From: Acidisoma sp965199065
Lineage (GTDB): Bacteria > Pseudomonadota > Alphaproteobacteria > Acetobacterales > Acetobacteraceae
Length of the DNA: 64,000 nt
Direction: 5' to 3'
NCBI RefSeq assembly: GCF_965199065.1
Contig: NZ_CBDAQN010000003.1
Location: 1,302,001-1,366,000 of the forward strand
Positions within the stretch are counted from its first letter, which is position 1; each line of letters opens with the position of its first letter. The translations under genes and the position numbers were made by a program. Below, in pieces: positions 37,981 to 46,772 of this stretch. The notes beneath the pieces are model-generated. The model was not told the DNA's origin and made no database searches. It was given only the letters and a program-made list of their open reading frames with translations.

Positions 37981-38601
37981 ATGACCGGACAACCCAAGCG
38001 CGTAGGCACGATTTCCGGCGCCAGCCGGGGCATAGGCGCCGCCATCGCCTCTCATCTCGGGGCGGCGGGCTGGGATCTGTCGCTTGGCATGCGTCGTCCC
38101 TCAGCGCTGGCGTCAGCGCCCGATGCGCTCCTGAACTCCATCTGCAACGCTGGCGTTATGTTCCCGAAATCGGCTATCACCGCGACAGAGGCCGAGATGG
38201 CGGCGATGTTCAACGTCAATGTCTTCGCACCGCAGCGTCTCGCGCAGGCGGCCTGGAAGGGTCTTGCAGCCTCCGGTCGTGGACGCATCGTGGTCATTGC
38301 CTCGTTGTCGGGCAAGCGCGTCGCCTCGGCCAACTCCGGCGCCTACGCCATGTCGAAGTTCGCGGCCCTCGGTCTGACCCATGCGTTGCGCCATGCAGGC
38401 TGGGAACAAGGTATCCGCGCCACCGCGATCTGCCCCGGCTTCGTCGCGACCGACAAGGCGAGAGCCATCACCGACATGGACCCGGCGGCGATGACGCAAC
38501 CGGAGGACGTGGCGCGCCTCGTGCAACTAGCGCTTGACCTGCCGAATACCGCGAGTGTGCCGGAAATCGGCGTCAACGCCCGCATCGAAGGGAGTTTGTA
38601 G
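37981..38601 (+). CDS. short-chain dehydrogenase/reductase with an internal gap
   Basis: 206 residues. The glycine-rich NAD(P) motif SGASRGIG, the NAG motif (CNAGV), the catalytic serine (VIASLSG) and the YAMSK tyrosine-lysine pair are all present. However, only about 18 residues separate the second strand (LSLGMRR) from CNAGV, where SDRs normally have about 45 to 50, so one strand-helix unit seems missing near 38100-38140. The total is 30-40 residues short of the family. The frame is intact, so it may be expressed, but folding is doubtful. It is one base upstream of the FAD oxidoreductase. Confidence 0.72.
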   Translation: MTGQPKRVGTISGASRGIGAAIASHLGAAGWDLSLGMRRPSALASAPDALLNSICNAGVMFPKSAITATEAEMAAMFNVNVFAPQRLAQAAWKGLAASGRGRIVVIASLSGKRVASANSGAYAMSKFAALGLTHALRHAGWEQGIRATAICPGFVATDKARAITDMDPAAMTQPEDVARLVQLALDLPNTASVPEIGVNARIEGSL

Positions 38602-38602
38602 G

Positions 38603-39931
38603 ATGGGTCCCGTCGTCGATCCGGTCGAAGCCGATGCCGTCCAGCCGAAGCGCGCCGATGTGGTCGTCATCGGCGGCGGCATCGTCGGCGTCAGCACAGC
38701 CTTCGCGCTTGCCCAGAAAGGGGTGAGCGTCGTCCTCTGCGAGAAGGGCCATATCGCGGGCGAACAGTCCAGCCGCAACTGGGGTTGGGTGCGCAAGACC
38801 GGCCGCGACGAACGGGAGATCCCGCTCATCGCCGAGGCCTTGCGCATGTGGGAAGGGATGAACAAGACGATAGGCGCCGAGACCGGCTTCCGCGCCTGCG
38901 GCATTCTCTATACCAGCCAGACGGAGGCGGATGACGCGTATCACGAGGATTGGCTGCGGCGCGCGCAGCCTTATCAACTCGGCACACGGCGGCTGAACTC
39001 GGACGAAGTCGCGGAGCTGCTGCCAGGCTCTACCAAGCGCTATCGCGGGGCGATGTACAACCCGACCGATGGCCGGGCGGAACCGCAGAAGGCGGCACCC
39101 GCCATCGCCACTGCTGCGCGGCAATTGGGGGCGGTCATTCTGACGGGTTGCGCTGTGCGGGGCGTGGAGCAGACCTCCGGGCGCGTCTCGGGCGTCGTGA
39201 CGGAGCGCGGGCGTATCGATTGCGACGCTGTCGTGCTTGCAGGCGGGGCGTGGTCGCGGCTGTTCTGCGGCAGCCTCGGCATGACGTTGCCGCAGCTCAA
39301 GGTTCTGGCATCGGTCATGCGCACAGCACCGATCAACGGGCTGCCCGAAACCTCAAGCTGGAGCTCGGAGTTCGCGTTTCGCCGACGGCTGGACGGCGGA
39401 TACAACATCGCCAATGGGCACGGCAACGTCGTGCCGCTGACGCCGGATACCTTTCGTTTTGCGCGCCAGTTCATCCCGGCGCTGAGGGCGGAATGGAAAG
39501 CGGTGCGGCCTCGGCTCGACGATCGGTTCATGACGGAGGCGCGCATGCCGAAGCGTTGGAAGCTTGATGAGACGTCACCCTTCGAGCAGACGCGTGTTCT
39601 CGACCCGACCCCGGATGTCGCCACCAACCTGAAGGTTCGGAAGCGGATCGCGGAAGTCTTCCCCGCCTTCGCGGCAATGAAAATAGAACAACATTGGGCC
39701 GGGCTGATTGACGTGACACCGGACGCGGTCCCGGTCATCAGCGGTGTCGATGCGCTACCGGGCTTCATCGTAGCCACCGGCTTTTCCGGTCATGGCTTCG
39801 GCATAGGACCCGCCGCAGGACGGCTTGCGGCCGACCTTGCCACCGGTTCGCCGCCCATTGTCGATCCGACGGCCTTTCGGTTCTCCCGGTTCAGCGATGG
39901 CTCGCCTATCACCGTCGAAGCCGGCCTTTAA
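38603..39931 (+). CDS. FAD-dependent oxidoreductase, DadA/glycine-oxidase type
   Basis: 442 residues. The FAD-binding motif VVVIGGGIVGVSTAFALAQK lies near residue 20. A DAO-type substrate domain and the C-terminal ATGFSGHGFGIGPAAGRLAA FAD contact complete the fold. Family members oxidise D-amino acids, sarcosine or similar secondary amines. ATG 38603 lies one base behind the SDR stop, and GGGAG is 8 bases ahead. The neighbours are a defective regulator, a shortened SDR and a ruined binding-protein gene, so the pathway may be partly lost even though this gene looks sound. Confidence 0.9.
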   Translation: MGPVVDPVEADAVQPKRADVVVIGGGIVGVSTAFALAQKGVSVVLCEKGHIAGEQSSRNWGWVRKTGRDEREIPLIAEALRMWEGMNKTIGAETGFRACGILYTSQTEADDAYHEDWLRRAQPYQLGTRRLNSDEVAELLPGSTKRYRGAMYNPTDGRAEPQKAAPAIATAARQLGAVILTGCAVRGVEQTSGRVSGVVTERGRIDCDAVVLAGGAWSRLFCGSLGMTLPQLKVLASVMRTAPINGLPETSSWSSEFAFRRRLDGGYNIANGHGNVVPLTPDTFRFARQFIPALRAEWKAVRPRLDDRFMTEARMPKRWKLDETSPFEQTRVLDPTPDVATNLKVRKRIAEVFPAFAAMKIEQHWAGLIDVTPDAVPVISGVDALPGFIVATGFSGHGFGIGPAAGRLAADLATGSPPIVDPTAFRFSRFSDGSPITVEAGL

Positions 39932-39971
39932 CTGAGTTGACTACACGCGGAACTCACCACAGGAGCACAGG

Positions 39972-40848
39972 ATGACGGACTTTCGCCTCTCCCGCCGCTG
40001 GCTGATACGCACCGCGCTCGCGGGCCGGCGCCATGCCACTCCTGCCTCATCCCCAGGCGCATGCGCAGACTACGCCGCCGAACAAGCCCCGCGGGACGAT
40101 CATTGCCGGGATCTCGCAGGAGCCGACGGTATACAACCCGCTGCTGCTGCACATCGAGGTGGATGAGGGAGTTTACATGAACCTCTTCAGCCCGCTTCGG
40201 TCGGTCGACCCAAAAGGCAATTTCGTGCCCGGATTGGTGGCCGAGTGCCGAGCACCGAAAACGGCGGCGTTTCCACGGACGGGCCGCATTGGCGGCTCAA
40301 GCTGCGGCCGGATGTGACCCGGCACGACGGCACACCGTTCACTGCAGACGACGTGAAGTTCACCATCGACCTCATCAGCGACAAGAACTTTCCTGCCTTC
40401 AGCAAGGCGGGACATGAGCTGGTCCAGCACCTCACAATTGTCATCTGCGGGAACAGGCGCAGCAGCTAATGCAGATGTCGGTATCGAGATGAAGATCGAC
40501 AATCTTCCGCCCGCGGTGATGTGGGGTGATCACTGATATAGTCGCACTACGATACTGCGATTTCCACCAACGACTTCATGAATGGTCAACCTATCGTCAA
40601 CGGGCTATTTCGCCAGCACATCAACGCCGATGAGGGGTGGCTCGGGCCAGAATACTTTCGTCTACAGCAACCCGGAGGTCGACATGCTGCCAACGCAAGG
40701 GGCGGCGACGCTTGAGCAGTCGCAGCGTAGGCCGATCTACCAGAAAATCCAGGCCATCATCCGGCACGATCTGCCGGTGCTGCCAATTTTCCAAAACGTC
40801 AACATCCGTTCCAACCGCTGCAACATCAAAGACCGGTATTGGGTGTAA
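39972..40848 (+). pseudogene. peptide/amine ABC substrate-binding protein (SBP_bac_5), degraded
   Basis: Pieces of one family-5 solute-binding protein appear in changing frames. A Tat-like leader (SRRWLIRTALAG) starts at 39972. AQTTPPNKPRGTIIAGISQE and GVYMNLFSPL are read in the next frame from about 40033. LRPDVTRHDGTPFTADDVKF is back in the first frame from 40245. IEMKIDNLPPAVMWGDH ends at a stop at 40536, and STSTPMRGGSGQNTFVYSNP runs from 40582 to the end. The full protein should be about 520 residues; only half that is left, so there is also a large central deletion. The gene is certainly dead. It followed the FAD oxidoreductase by 40 bases. Confidence 0.9.
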
Positions 40849-40853
40849 CGGAT

Positions 40854-40880
40854 GCCGCCGAACCACTCGGGTTCGGCGGC
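40854..40880. terminator. bidirectional hairpin between convergent genes
   Basis: GCCGCCGAACC (40854-40864) pairs perfectly with GGTTCGGCGGC (40870-40880) around a 5-base loop. It sits between the ends of the pseudogene and the small exported-protein gene. No T-run is present, so termination efficiency is uncertain. Confidence 0.6.
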
Positions 40881-40891
40881 CGAGCCTTAAC

Positions 40892-41164
40892 TTACGGGGC
40901 GCTTTGCGGAATTGCCGACTTGCGGTCTTGTCCGCCAGGCTTCACGCCGCCTTTGCTGGACATGCCGCCACCGCCGGTCCCGCTCGTGGGCGATGTGGTG
41001 CTGCTGACGACCTTGCCGCCCTTGATCGCCGGCCCCGGGAACGCAGACCGAGTTGTTGCCGGTGGTACGTCCGAGCCACCACCCGAACTCTGGGCAAAGC
41101 TCGACGTGAATGCCGACGGCGCCAGTAACAGCACGCCAGCAGCGATAATCGTGCGCAATTTCAT
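40892..41164 (-). CDS. small exported Gly/Ser-rich protein, unknown
   Basis: 90 residues. A clear signal peptide (MKLRTIIAAGVLLLAPSAF, cleavage probably after FTSSFA) is followed by a low-complexity mature part rich in Gly, Ser, Thr and Pro with a GGGG run and basic patches. I recognise no family. It is last in a minus-strand run behind the cytochrome c gene, 74 bases away, and could be an accessory periplasmic protein of the amine oxidase system or simply an independent gene. Confidence 0.6.
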   Translation of the reverse strand: MKLRTIIAAGVLLLAPSAFTSSFAQSSGGGSDVPPATTRSAFPGPAIKGGKVVSSTTSPTSGTGGGGMSSKGGVKPGGQDRKSAIPQSAP

Positions 41165-41238
41165 TTAGTAGTTCCACCGTGTTTGAGCCGATCCAAGATG
41201 TGGCGATGAAGCACGAATTAACCAAGCTTCAGCACCGG

Positions 41239-41640
41239 TCAATTTTTCGAAACCCGGGCGGCGGCTATCTCGGCGGCGGTGACATCTCCAGTATAATTGT
41301 TTCCGAGATGGGTTCTCAAATAGCCGATTACTTCGGCGATTTGCTGGTTGGACAAAGTTTCGGCGAAGCTTGGCATCGCCTTCTGCCCCAGCAGCACCAC
41401 GGCAATGGGATAGGCGGCAGTTGCGAGGTCCGGGTTCCGCGCCAGAGCGGGATAGCTGCCCGCGCCGCTGGCACCACGGCCGTCCGGCATGTGACAGGCG
41501 GCGCATACAGCGGCGTAGACGGCAGCGCCCCCCTCCTCGGTGAAGTGCGCACGGCTCCCAAACGTGGGCGTCATCGGGGTCTGAGCCCTCGCGGCTGGGC
41601 TTCCGATCGCGAGCGCCAAAAGAAAAACGAGGCGATTCAC
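41239..41640 (-). CDS. periplasmic c-type cytochrome
   Basis: 133 residues. A signal peptide (LVFLLALAIGSPAARA) is followed by one heme site, CAACH near residue 48, and an axial-ligand methionine, probably in KAMPSFAETLSNQQIAEVIG, the standard class I cytochrome pattern. The GTG start overlaps the amine oxidase stop (GTGA), so translation is coupled. It probably accepts electrons from that flavoenzyme, as cytochromes do for nicotine-oxidoreductase-type amine oxidases. Confidence 0.9.
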   Translation of the reverse strand: MNRLVFLLALAIGSPAARAQTPMTPTFGSRAHFTEEGGAAVYAAVCAACHMPDGRGASGAGSYPALARNPDLATAAYPIAVVLLGQKAMPSFAETLSNQQIAEVIGYLRTHLGNNYTGDVTAAEIAAARVSKN

Positions 41641-43214
41641 GCCTTCATGACCCGCTCGTGCAGACGTTTGATAGCGTCGAGCGATGACAGCACGGCACCC
41701 TCCTGCCAGGCTGGAATATAGGAGGCATGTTCGCCCGCCAGCACGATCCGGCCGTCGATCGCGCAAAGGTTCTTGTAGTGCTCGGCACGAGCGGCCTCCG
41801 TCCATTGCCCATAGCAACCGAGGTTGGACGGCACCCGGTGCCAGGCCACGGCCATTCCAGATTGAAACTCCTGCCTGTACTGCGGATGGATCTCCGCGCC
41901 ACATTCGAGGGCCTTCCGGATGCGGTCTGCCGGGCTCATCGAGGTGAACTCGTAGGCGAAGGGGCCGAAACTGTAGGCACCCAGCAGAACGCCGGGTCCG
42001 TTCGAAAAGTAGCCGGCGGCTGGGTAGCCGATCATGGAGATGGGCAAGTCGGTGAAGCTGATGCCGCCATAGATGCTCTCATCGCTCTCCCAGAAGCGGC
42101 GGCGGAACTGCAGGCCGATCTTGACGGCCGCCGCATAGGGCACCGCTCCGATCGCCGCAGCCATCGGGGCACCGACGTTCATTTCGATCTGGCTCAGGAT
42201 GGAGAGCGGGATCGTGCACAGGCACCAGTCGGCGCGCGTCTGGCGCATCGCCTGCGTCGCCGTGTCCTGCCACACGACGCTGACGCCCGCGTCGTCCTGC
42301 CGGATGGCGGTGACCTTGGCGCGCAGTTGCACGAGGTCGCCCACCTCACGATTGAAGGCCTGCGCGATCCGGTCCATGCCGCCGACCGGCTGAAACAGGG
42401 TCGTCTGGTAGTCGTAGTCGAGCGACACGCCCAGGCTTCGCCATAGCCGCGAGGTCAGCAGGTCCTGGCGGTTGAGCGGCGTCGAGGCGATCGGCTCAGC
42501 CGAGAGCCCCCCACCCGGCGGCTTCGTCCAGCCGCGGCGCTCGCTGGCGTCATACCCCGCCCGGTAGATGAAGTCGTCGTCGAGCGCGCCCCAATCCTGC
42601 AGAGCGTCGAGCAGGACCCCGGCATCGTCCTTAGATACGAGCTGGTCGAGCTTGTCCGCGTTGACCGCCTTCGCCAGAAGCTCCGAGATCATGCCGTTAT
42701 AATCGGCCTGCACCGCCCGGTAGCGCTGAGGCTGGCCCCCGAATGCGCCGCGCGCGTGCAGATAGGCGTTGTTGTTGACCTGAATGAAGGGCTCCAGCGG
42801 CACGCCAAGCCGCTGGCAGTAGTCGAGCAAGGCGCGGTGATGGTAGGGGATGCGCCAGGGACCCGGGTTGAGGTAGAGCCCCTCCGCGAAGTCACATTGC
42901 TGACGCGCGCCGCCCAGTTCGGTGTAGGTGTCGCCGCCGCGGATGGTCCAGGTCCGGCCGCCGACGCGGTCGTTATACTCCAGGACCTGCACTTGATAGC
43001 CCGCCCGACGTAGCTCGTAAGCGGCGACGAGGCCCGCGATCCCCGCACCCAGGATAAGGACGGAGGCTTTCGACGGCCGGCCATCGAGCTGGACCGGGCC
43101 GCCATAATCGGACGCCTGGGCATGTCCCATGGCCGTCATCGCCAGGTAGAGCGCTGAGCCGCCGCCGGCCGCGCCAATCATGGAAAGGAGGTCGCGGCGT
43201 CTTGGCTGAGGCAT
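41637..43214 (-). CDS. Tat-exported flavin monoamine oxidase family protein
   Basis: 525 residues. A Tat-like leader (PRRRDLLSMIGAAGG) precedes the FAD motif LILGAGIAGLVAAYELRRAG (near residue 55), the family motif RVGGRTWT and the C-terminal FAD contact IVLAGEHASYIPAWQEGA. These define the amino-oxidase superfamily, which includes L-amino-acid oxidases and nicotine-type amine oxidases/dehydrogenases. A cytochrome c gene overlaps its stop, suggesting a dehydrogenase that passes electrons to cytochrome c instead of oxygen. The upstream methyltransferase gene is 2 bases away. The substrate is not known. Confidence 0.92.
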   Translation of the reverse strand: MPQPRRRDLLSMIGAAGGGSALYLAMTAMGHAQASDYGGPVQLDGRPSKASVLILGAGIAGLVAAYELRRAGYQVQVLEYNDRVGGRTWTIRGGDTYTELGGARQQCDFAEGLYLNPGPWRIPYHHRALLDYCQRLGVPLEPFIQVNNNAYLHARGAFGGQPQRYRAVQADYNGMISELLAKAVNADKLDQLVSKDDAGVLLDALQDWGALDDDFIYRAGYDASERRGWTKPPGGGLSAEPIASTPLNRQDLLTSRLWRSLGVSLDYDYQTTLFQPVGGMDRIAQAFNREVGDLVQLRAKVTAIRQDDAGVSVVWQDTATQAMRQTRADWCLCTIPLSILSQIEMNVGAPMAAAIGAVPYAAAVKIGLQFRRRFWESDESIYGGISFTDLPISMIGYPAAGYFSNGPGVLLGAYSFGPFAYEFTSMSPADRIRKALECGAEIHPQYRQEFQSGMAVAWHRVPSNLGCYGQWTEAARAEHYKNLCAIDGRIVLAGEHASYIPAWQEGAVLSSLDAIKRLHERVMKA

Positions 43215-43216
43215 GC

Positions 43217-43885
43217 TCAGTCCGCGGTGGCAGCCCGGCCGACGTGGGCGAGCGCCGCATCCACGCCGCGCGGGCAGTCGGTCAACGACACGTAGCGGTA
43301 GCGCGGCGGACCCGGATCGATACGGCGGATCAGGGCGATGCCGCTGTGAAGCCCGGCCCGGAAGGCGTAGTGGCAGGCTTCGGGCCGGGCGCCGTAGGAA
43401 AGCCCGAGCCGGTAGAGCGCTGCGGGCGGCCAGGGTCGCACATGGGTCGGGTCGTCCCAGAAGCTGCTATAGCCTTGCCCCTCCACATCCGGATCGCTTT
43501 TCTCGAACAGGGTGAACTCGCTCGGCGCCTCCAGATAGACGAGGCCGCCGGGTTTTGCCGCGGCGATCAGAGTGCCGAACACACCGATCGCGTCGATGCA
43601 GTGCTCCAGCACGTTGGCGGCGACCACCAGGTCCGCGTTGCCCTCGGGCAGGGACGCTCCGGTGGCGGCGAGCAGGCTGAACCGGGCGCCGCGCGGACGG
43701 CCGGGCGGCTCGGCGTGCAGATCGATGCCGATATGCTCGAGGTCGTCGCGGCCGGCTTTCGCGGCATTGGCGGCGGCCGTCCAGTTGTAGCAGCCGTAGT
43801 CGATGACGCGGGCGCCGGGCGGCAAAGCGCGAAAAGCGCGATCGAGAAGGTCCGGGCCGGATACCGGCAGCTCAGCTATCTGCAT
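43217..43885 (-). CDS. class I SAM-dependent methyltransferase
   Basis: 222 residues. The SAM-binding region ARVIDYGCYNWTAAANAA is motif I, VVAANVLEHCIDAIG is motif IV, and AKPGGLVYLEAPSEF follows, all typical of Methyltransf_11/23-type enzymes. The target molecule is unknown. ATG 43885 has AGGTGG 9 bases ahead; ATG 43894 is also in frame but lacks spacing. It is first in the run with the amine oxidase, but it is also divergent from hldE and could instead act on surface polysaccharide. Confidence 0.85.
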   Translation of the reverse strand: MQIAELPVSGPDLLDRAFRALPPGARVIDYGCYNWTAAANAAKAGRDDLEHIGIDLHAEPPGRPRGARFSLLAATGASLPEGNADLVVAANVLEHCIDAIGVFGTLIAAAKPGGLVYLEAPSEFTLFEKSDPDVEGQGYSSFWDDPTHVRPWPPAALYRLGLSYGARPEACHYAFRAGLHSGIALIRRIDPGPPRYRYVSLTDCPRGVDAALAHVGRAATAD

Positions 43886-44087
43886 AGTCGGCATCCACCT
43901 CTTGAACCCTACTACTTTCGAGGTCTGCTGCCACGCCTGCGCATGCCCTCCGGTTACTGGCCTTCTGGCAAGCCTCGGCAGGGCGGTCAAGGCGAAGCCC
44001 TCGCCACGCCTTCGTCCGCGGCCTCGATCGCGCTTGATTCTGGACCCGTTCGGCATATCAGGGTGCCAACGGAGGAGCAGTTTTCCC

Positions 44088-45569
44088 ATGACGACGCCCA
44101 TTGCCGACATTCTGCGGGCCATGTCCGGGAAGCGCGTGCTCGTCGTCGGCGACGTGATGCTCGATCGCTTCATCTATGGGCGGACGGAGCGCGTCTCGCC
44201 CGAGGCGCCGTCTCTGGTTCTGGCCGCGGACCGGCAGGAGCAGATGCTGGGCGGCGCCGGCAACGTGGCCGTGAACGTCGTGGCGCTCGGTGCGCGGTGC
44301 CGGCTCATCGGGCTCTGCGGCACGGATGCGATCGCGCGCGAACTCGCCGAGGAGATCGCCCGCTACCCCGCCATCACGGCGGACCTCGTGTCCGATCCGC
44401 AGCGGACCACGACGCTGAAGGTCCGCCTCGTCAACCCTCAGTTCAACACGCACCTGTTGCGGCTGGACTGGGAGGTCACGACCCCGGCGGGCGCCGACGT
44501 GCTCGGCCAGCTGGTGAAGCGAGCCGTGGCAAGCGTCGCCGACGCGGATGTCGTGATCCTGTCCGACTACATGAAGGGTGTTCTCCAGCGGCCGCTCATT
44601 GCGGCAGTCGCGGCGGAGGCGGCGGCTCTCGGCATTCCCGTGGTGGTCGATCCCAAGGGCCGCGACTTCGGGCGATATCGCGGCGTCTCGGTCATCGCGC
44701 CAAATCTGCATGAGGTGTCGGCGGCGCTCGGCCGCACGGTGCCGCAGGATGAGGCGGCCATCGAACAGGCGGCGGCGGAACTCACTGCCCTGTCCGGCTG
44801 CGAGGCCATCGTCGTCAAGCGCAGCCAGTTCGGCGTGCAGCTTGTGGAGGCCGGACACACCGTCGCCTGCTTCCCGACGGTCGCGCGCCGCGTCACCGAT
44901 GTTTCGGGCGCGGGCGACACCCTTGTGGCGGCCCTCGGCATGGCGCTCGCGGCGGGCGCCGGACTAAGGGATGCGGCGCGCATCGCCAACGCGGCCGCGG
45001 GCGTCGCCGTCGCCAAGAAGGGCACGGCGGCGGCGAACCCCGAGGAACTCGCCGAGATGCTGCTGCACCGGCGGGAACACCGGCTCTCGCCCAAGCTGTT
45101 CTCGGCGACGGAGGCGCTGCAACGCCAAGTCGGCGCCTGGCAGAGCGAGGGCTTCTCGGTCGGTTTCACGAACGGCTGCTTCGATCTTCTCCATCCCGGC
45201 CACATCTTCACCCTGACCGGAGCGCGCAACCGCGTCGACCGGCTGGTGCTGGCGCTGAACACGGATGCCTCCGTGCAGCGGCTGAAGGGTCCAGGCCGCC
45301 CGGTGCAGAACGAGGTCGCGCGCATGACCGTGGCGGCGGCGCTGGAAGCGGTGGATGCGGTGATCCTGTTCGACGAGGACACGCCGCTCGAACTCATCCG
45401 CGCGTTGCGGCCCAACGTGCTGTTCAAGGGCGGAGACTACCGCCCGGAGACGGTGGTGGGCCGTGACGAGGTCGAGGCCTATGGCGGGCGGGTCGAACTC
45501 ATCGACTACCTTCCCAACACCAGCACGACGCTGATGATCAAGCGTATGGCGGCGGCGGAGACGATCTAG
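44088..45569 (+). CDS. hldE: bifunctional heptose 7-phosphate kinase/heptose 1-phosphate adenylyltransferase
   Basis: 493 residues. The N-terminal ribokinase-type domain (1-320) has GGAGNVAVNV and the catalytic DVSGAGDTLVAAL. The C-terminal nucleotidyltransferase (345-493) has NGCFDLLHPGH and LNTDASVQRLKGPGRP. The kinase forms heptose 1,7-bisphosphate and the second domain makes ADP-heptose for LPS core. GmhA and GmhB are not in the window. ATG 44088 follows GGAGGAG. The frame is open upstream, but those residues overlap the divergent methyltransferase. Confidence 0.96.
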   Translation: MTTPIADILRAMSGKRVLVVGDVMLDRFIYGRTERVSPEAPSLVLAADRQEQMLGGAGNVAVNVVALGARCRLIGLCGTDAIARELAEEIARYPAITADLVSDPQRTTTLKVRLVNPQFNTHLLRLDWEVTTPAGADVLGQLVKRAVASVADADVVILSDYMKGVLQRPLIAAVAAEAAALGIPVVVDPKGRDFGRYRGVSVIAPNLHEVSAALGRTVPQDEAAIEQAAAELTALSGCEAIVVKRSQFGVQLVEAGHTVACFPTVARRVTDVSGAGDTLVAALGMALAAGAGLRDAARIANAAAGVAVAKKGTAAANPEELAEMLLHRREHRLSPKLFSATEALQRQVGAWQSEGFSVGFTNGCFDLLHPGHIFTLTGARNRVDRLVLALNTDASVQRLKGPGRPVQNEVARMTVAAALEAVDAVILFDEDTPLELIRALRPNVLFKGGDYRPETVVGRDEVEAYGGRVELIDYLPNTSTTLMIKRMAAAETI

Positions 45570-45578
45570 ATCGAAATC

Positions 45579-46772
45579 ATGGCACCCAGCGTCTTTTCAC
45601 CCGAGGTCGCCGCGGCGTCGTCGCGGGCGGTCGCGTGGCTCCGGGAAGTTGCCTGGCCGTTCTGGCTCGCGCGCGGCATCGACCGGGACCTGTCCGGGCG
45701 CGCCGTCGGCTTCCACGAGCACCTGACGCTCGACCGGCATGACTGCGCGGCGGAGTTCCGCCGGCTTCGCGTCGTGACGCGCCAGACCTATGTCTTCAGC
45801 GAGGCTGCCTCCGCCGGGCTGCCGGGCGCCGCCGAGGCGGTCATGCTCGGCCTCGACTACCTGCGGCGCCATGCCTTCGATCCCGGCGGCGGCTATCGCT
45901 GGCGGTTCGACCTTTCCGGCTGTGTCGTCGACGCCCGGCGTGACCTGTATGACCATGCCTTCGTGCTGCTGGCGCTCGCCTCGGCCATGCGGGTGCTGCC
46001 GAGCCCGGATTTGGCCGCGGAGGCGCGGGCGTTGGACGCCTACCTGCACGACGTGTTCCCCCACCAGGCCGGGGGTTACGGCGAGAGCCTGCCGCCCAGC
46101 CTGCCGCGCCGTCAGAACCCGCATATGCATCTGCTGGAGGCGTGCCTCGCGGCCTCCGAGGTGTTCGGCGACGACCCTTTCCTTGATCGCGCCGATGGGC
46201 TGGTCGATCTTTTCCTGACGCGGATGTTCCAGCCGGCGGAGGGCGCCCTGCCCGAATACTTCGACGAGGCGCTGGTGCCGCACCGGGAGGCGGGACGTTT
46301 CGTCGTCGAGCCTGGGCATCATTGCGAGTGGGTCTGGCTGCTGGACTGGCACGCGCGCCGGCGAGCGGAAGCGGGGCGTCCTCGCGTGCCGAATGCCGAT
46401 GCGGCCAGCCTTCAGCTCGCGCGGTTCGTGGACCGGCACGGCGTCCACCCGCAGACCGGCGCGCTCAGCGACGAGGTGTGGAGCGACGGCACCCCGCGCG
46501 CCTTGGGCCAAAGGCTGTGGCCGCAGACCGAGCGACTCAAGTCGGAGCTTCTGCGCCCCGATGCGAATTCCGACCGCGTTCTGCACGCCTTCGCGGTGCT
46601 CGACAGCTACATCCTGCCGGCGCCGCCCGGGTTGTGGCTGGAGCGGCGGACAGCTGCCGGAGATTTCACGCGCGACGCGGCCCCTGCGAGCAGCCTCTAT
46701 CACCTGACCCAATCCATTACTTTCACAAATCAATTGCTGACGGCCAACAGCGAGCTGGGATCAAGAGGATGA
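45579..46772 (+). CDS. AGE-family (N-acylglucosamine 2-epimerase) sugar isomerase
   Basis: 397 residues of the alpha/alpha barrel AGE family, which contains N-acylglucosamine 2-epimerase and AGE-type mannose 6-phosphate isomerases. Visible family patterns are RVVTRQTYVFSEA, RRQNPHMHLLEACLA, PGHHCEWVWLLDWHARRR with catalytic histidines, and SSLYHLTQSITF near the end. It sits between hldE and hldD, 9 bases after the first and overlapping the second by ATGA, so it is part of the heptose operon. Which sugar it isomerises there is not known; it may feed mannose-type precursors. Confidence 0.9.
   Translation: MAPSVFSPEVAAASSRAVAWLREVAWPFWLARGIDRDLSGRAVGFHEHLTLDRHDCAAEFRRLRVVTRQTYVFSEAASAGLPGAAEAVMLGLDYLRRHAFDPGGGYRWRFDLSGCVVDARRDLYDHAFVLLALASAMRVLPSPDLAAEARALDAYLHDVFPHQAGGYGESLPPSLPRRQNPHMHLLEACLAASEVFGDDPFLDRADGLVDLFLTRMFQPAEGALPEYFDEALVPHREAGRFVVEPGHHCEWVWLLDWHARRRAEAGRPRVPNADAASLQLARFVDRHGVHPQTGALSDEVWSDGTPRALGQRLWPQTERLKSELLRPDANSDRVLHAFAVLDSYILPAPPGLWLERRTAAGDFTRDAAPASSLYHLTQSITFTNQLLTANSELGSRG

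Noticed and set aside
37827..38537. 236-residue plus-strand frame overlapping the SDR gene
   Set aside because: Arg/His-rich shadow of the SDR frame; the SDR frame has the glycine-rich and YxxxK motifs.
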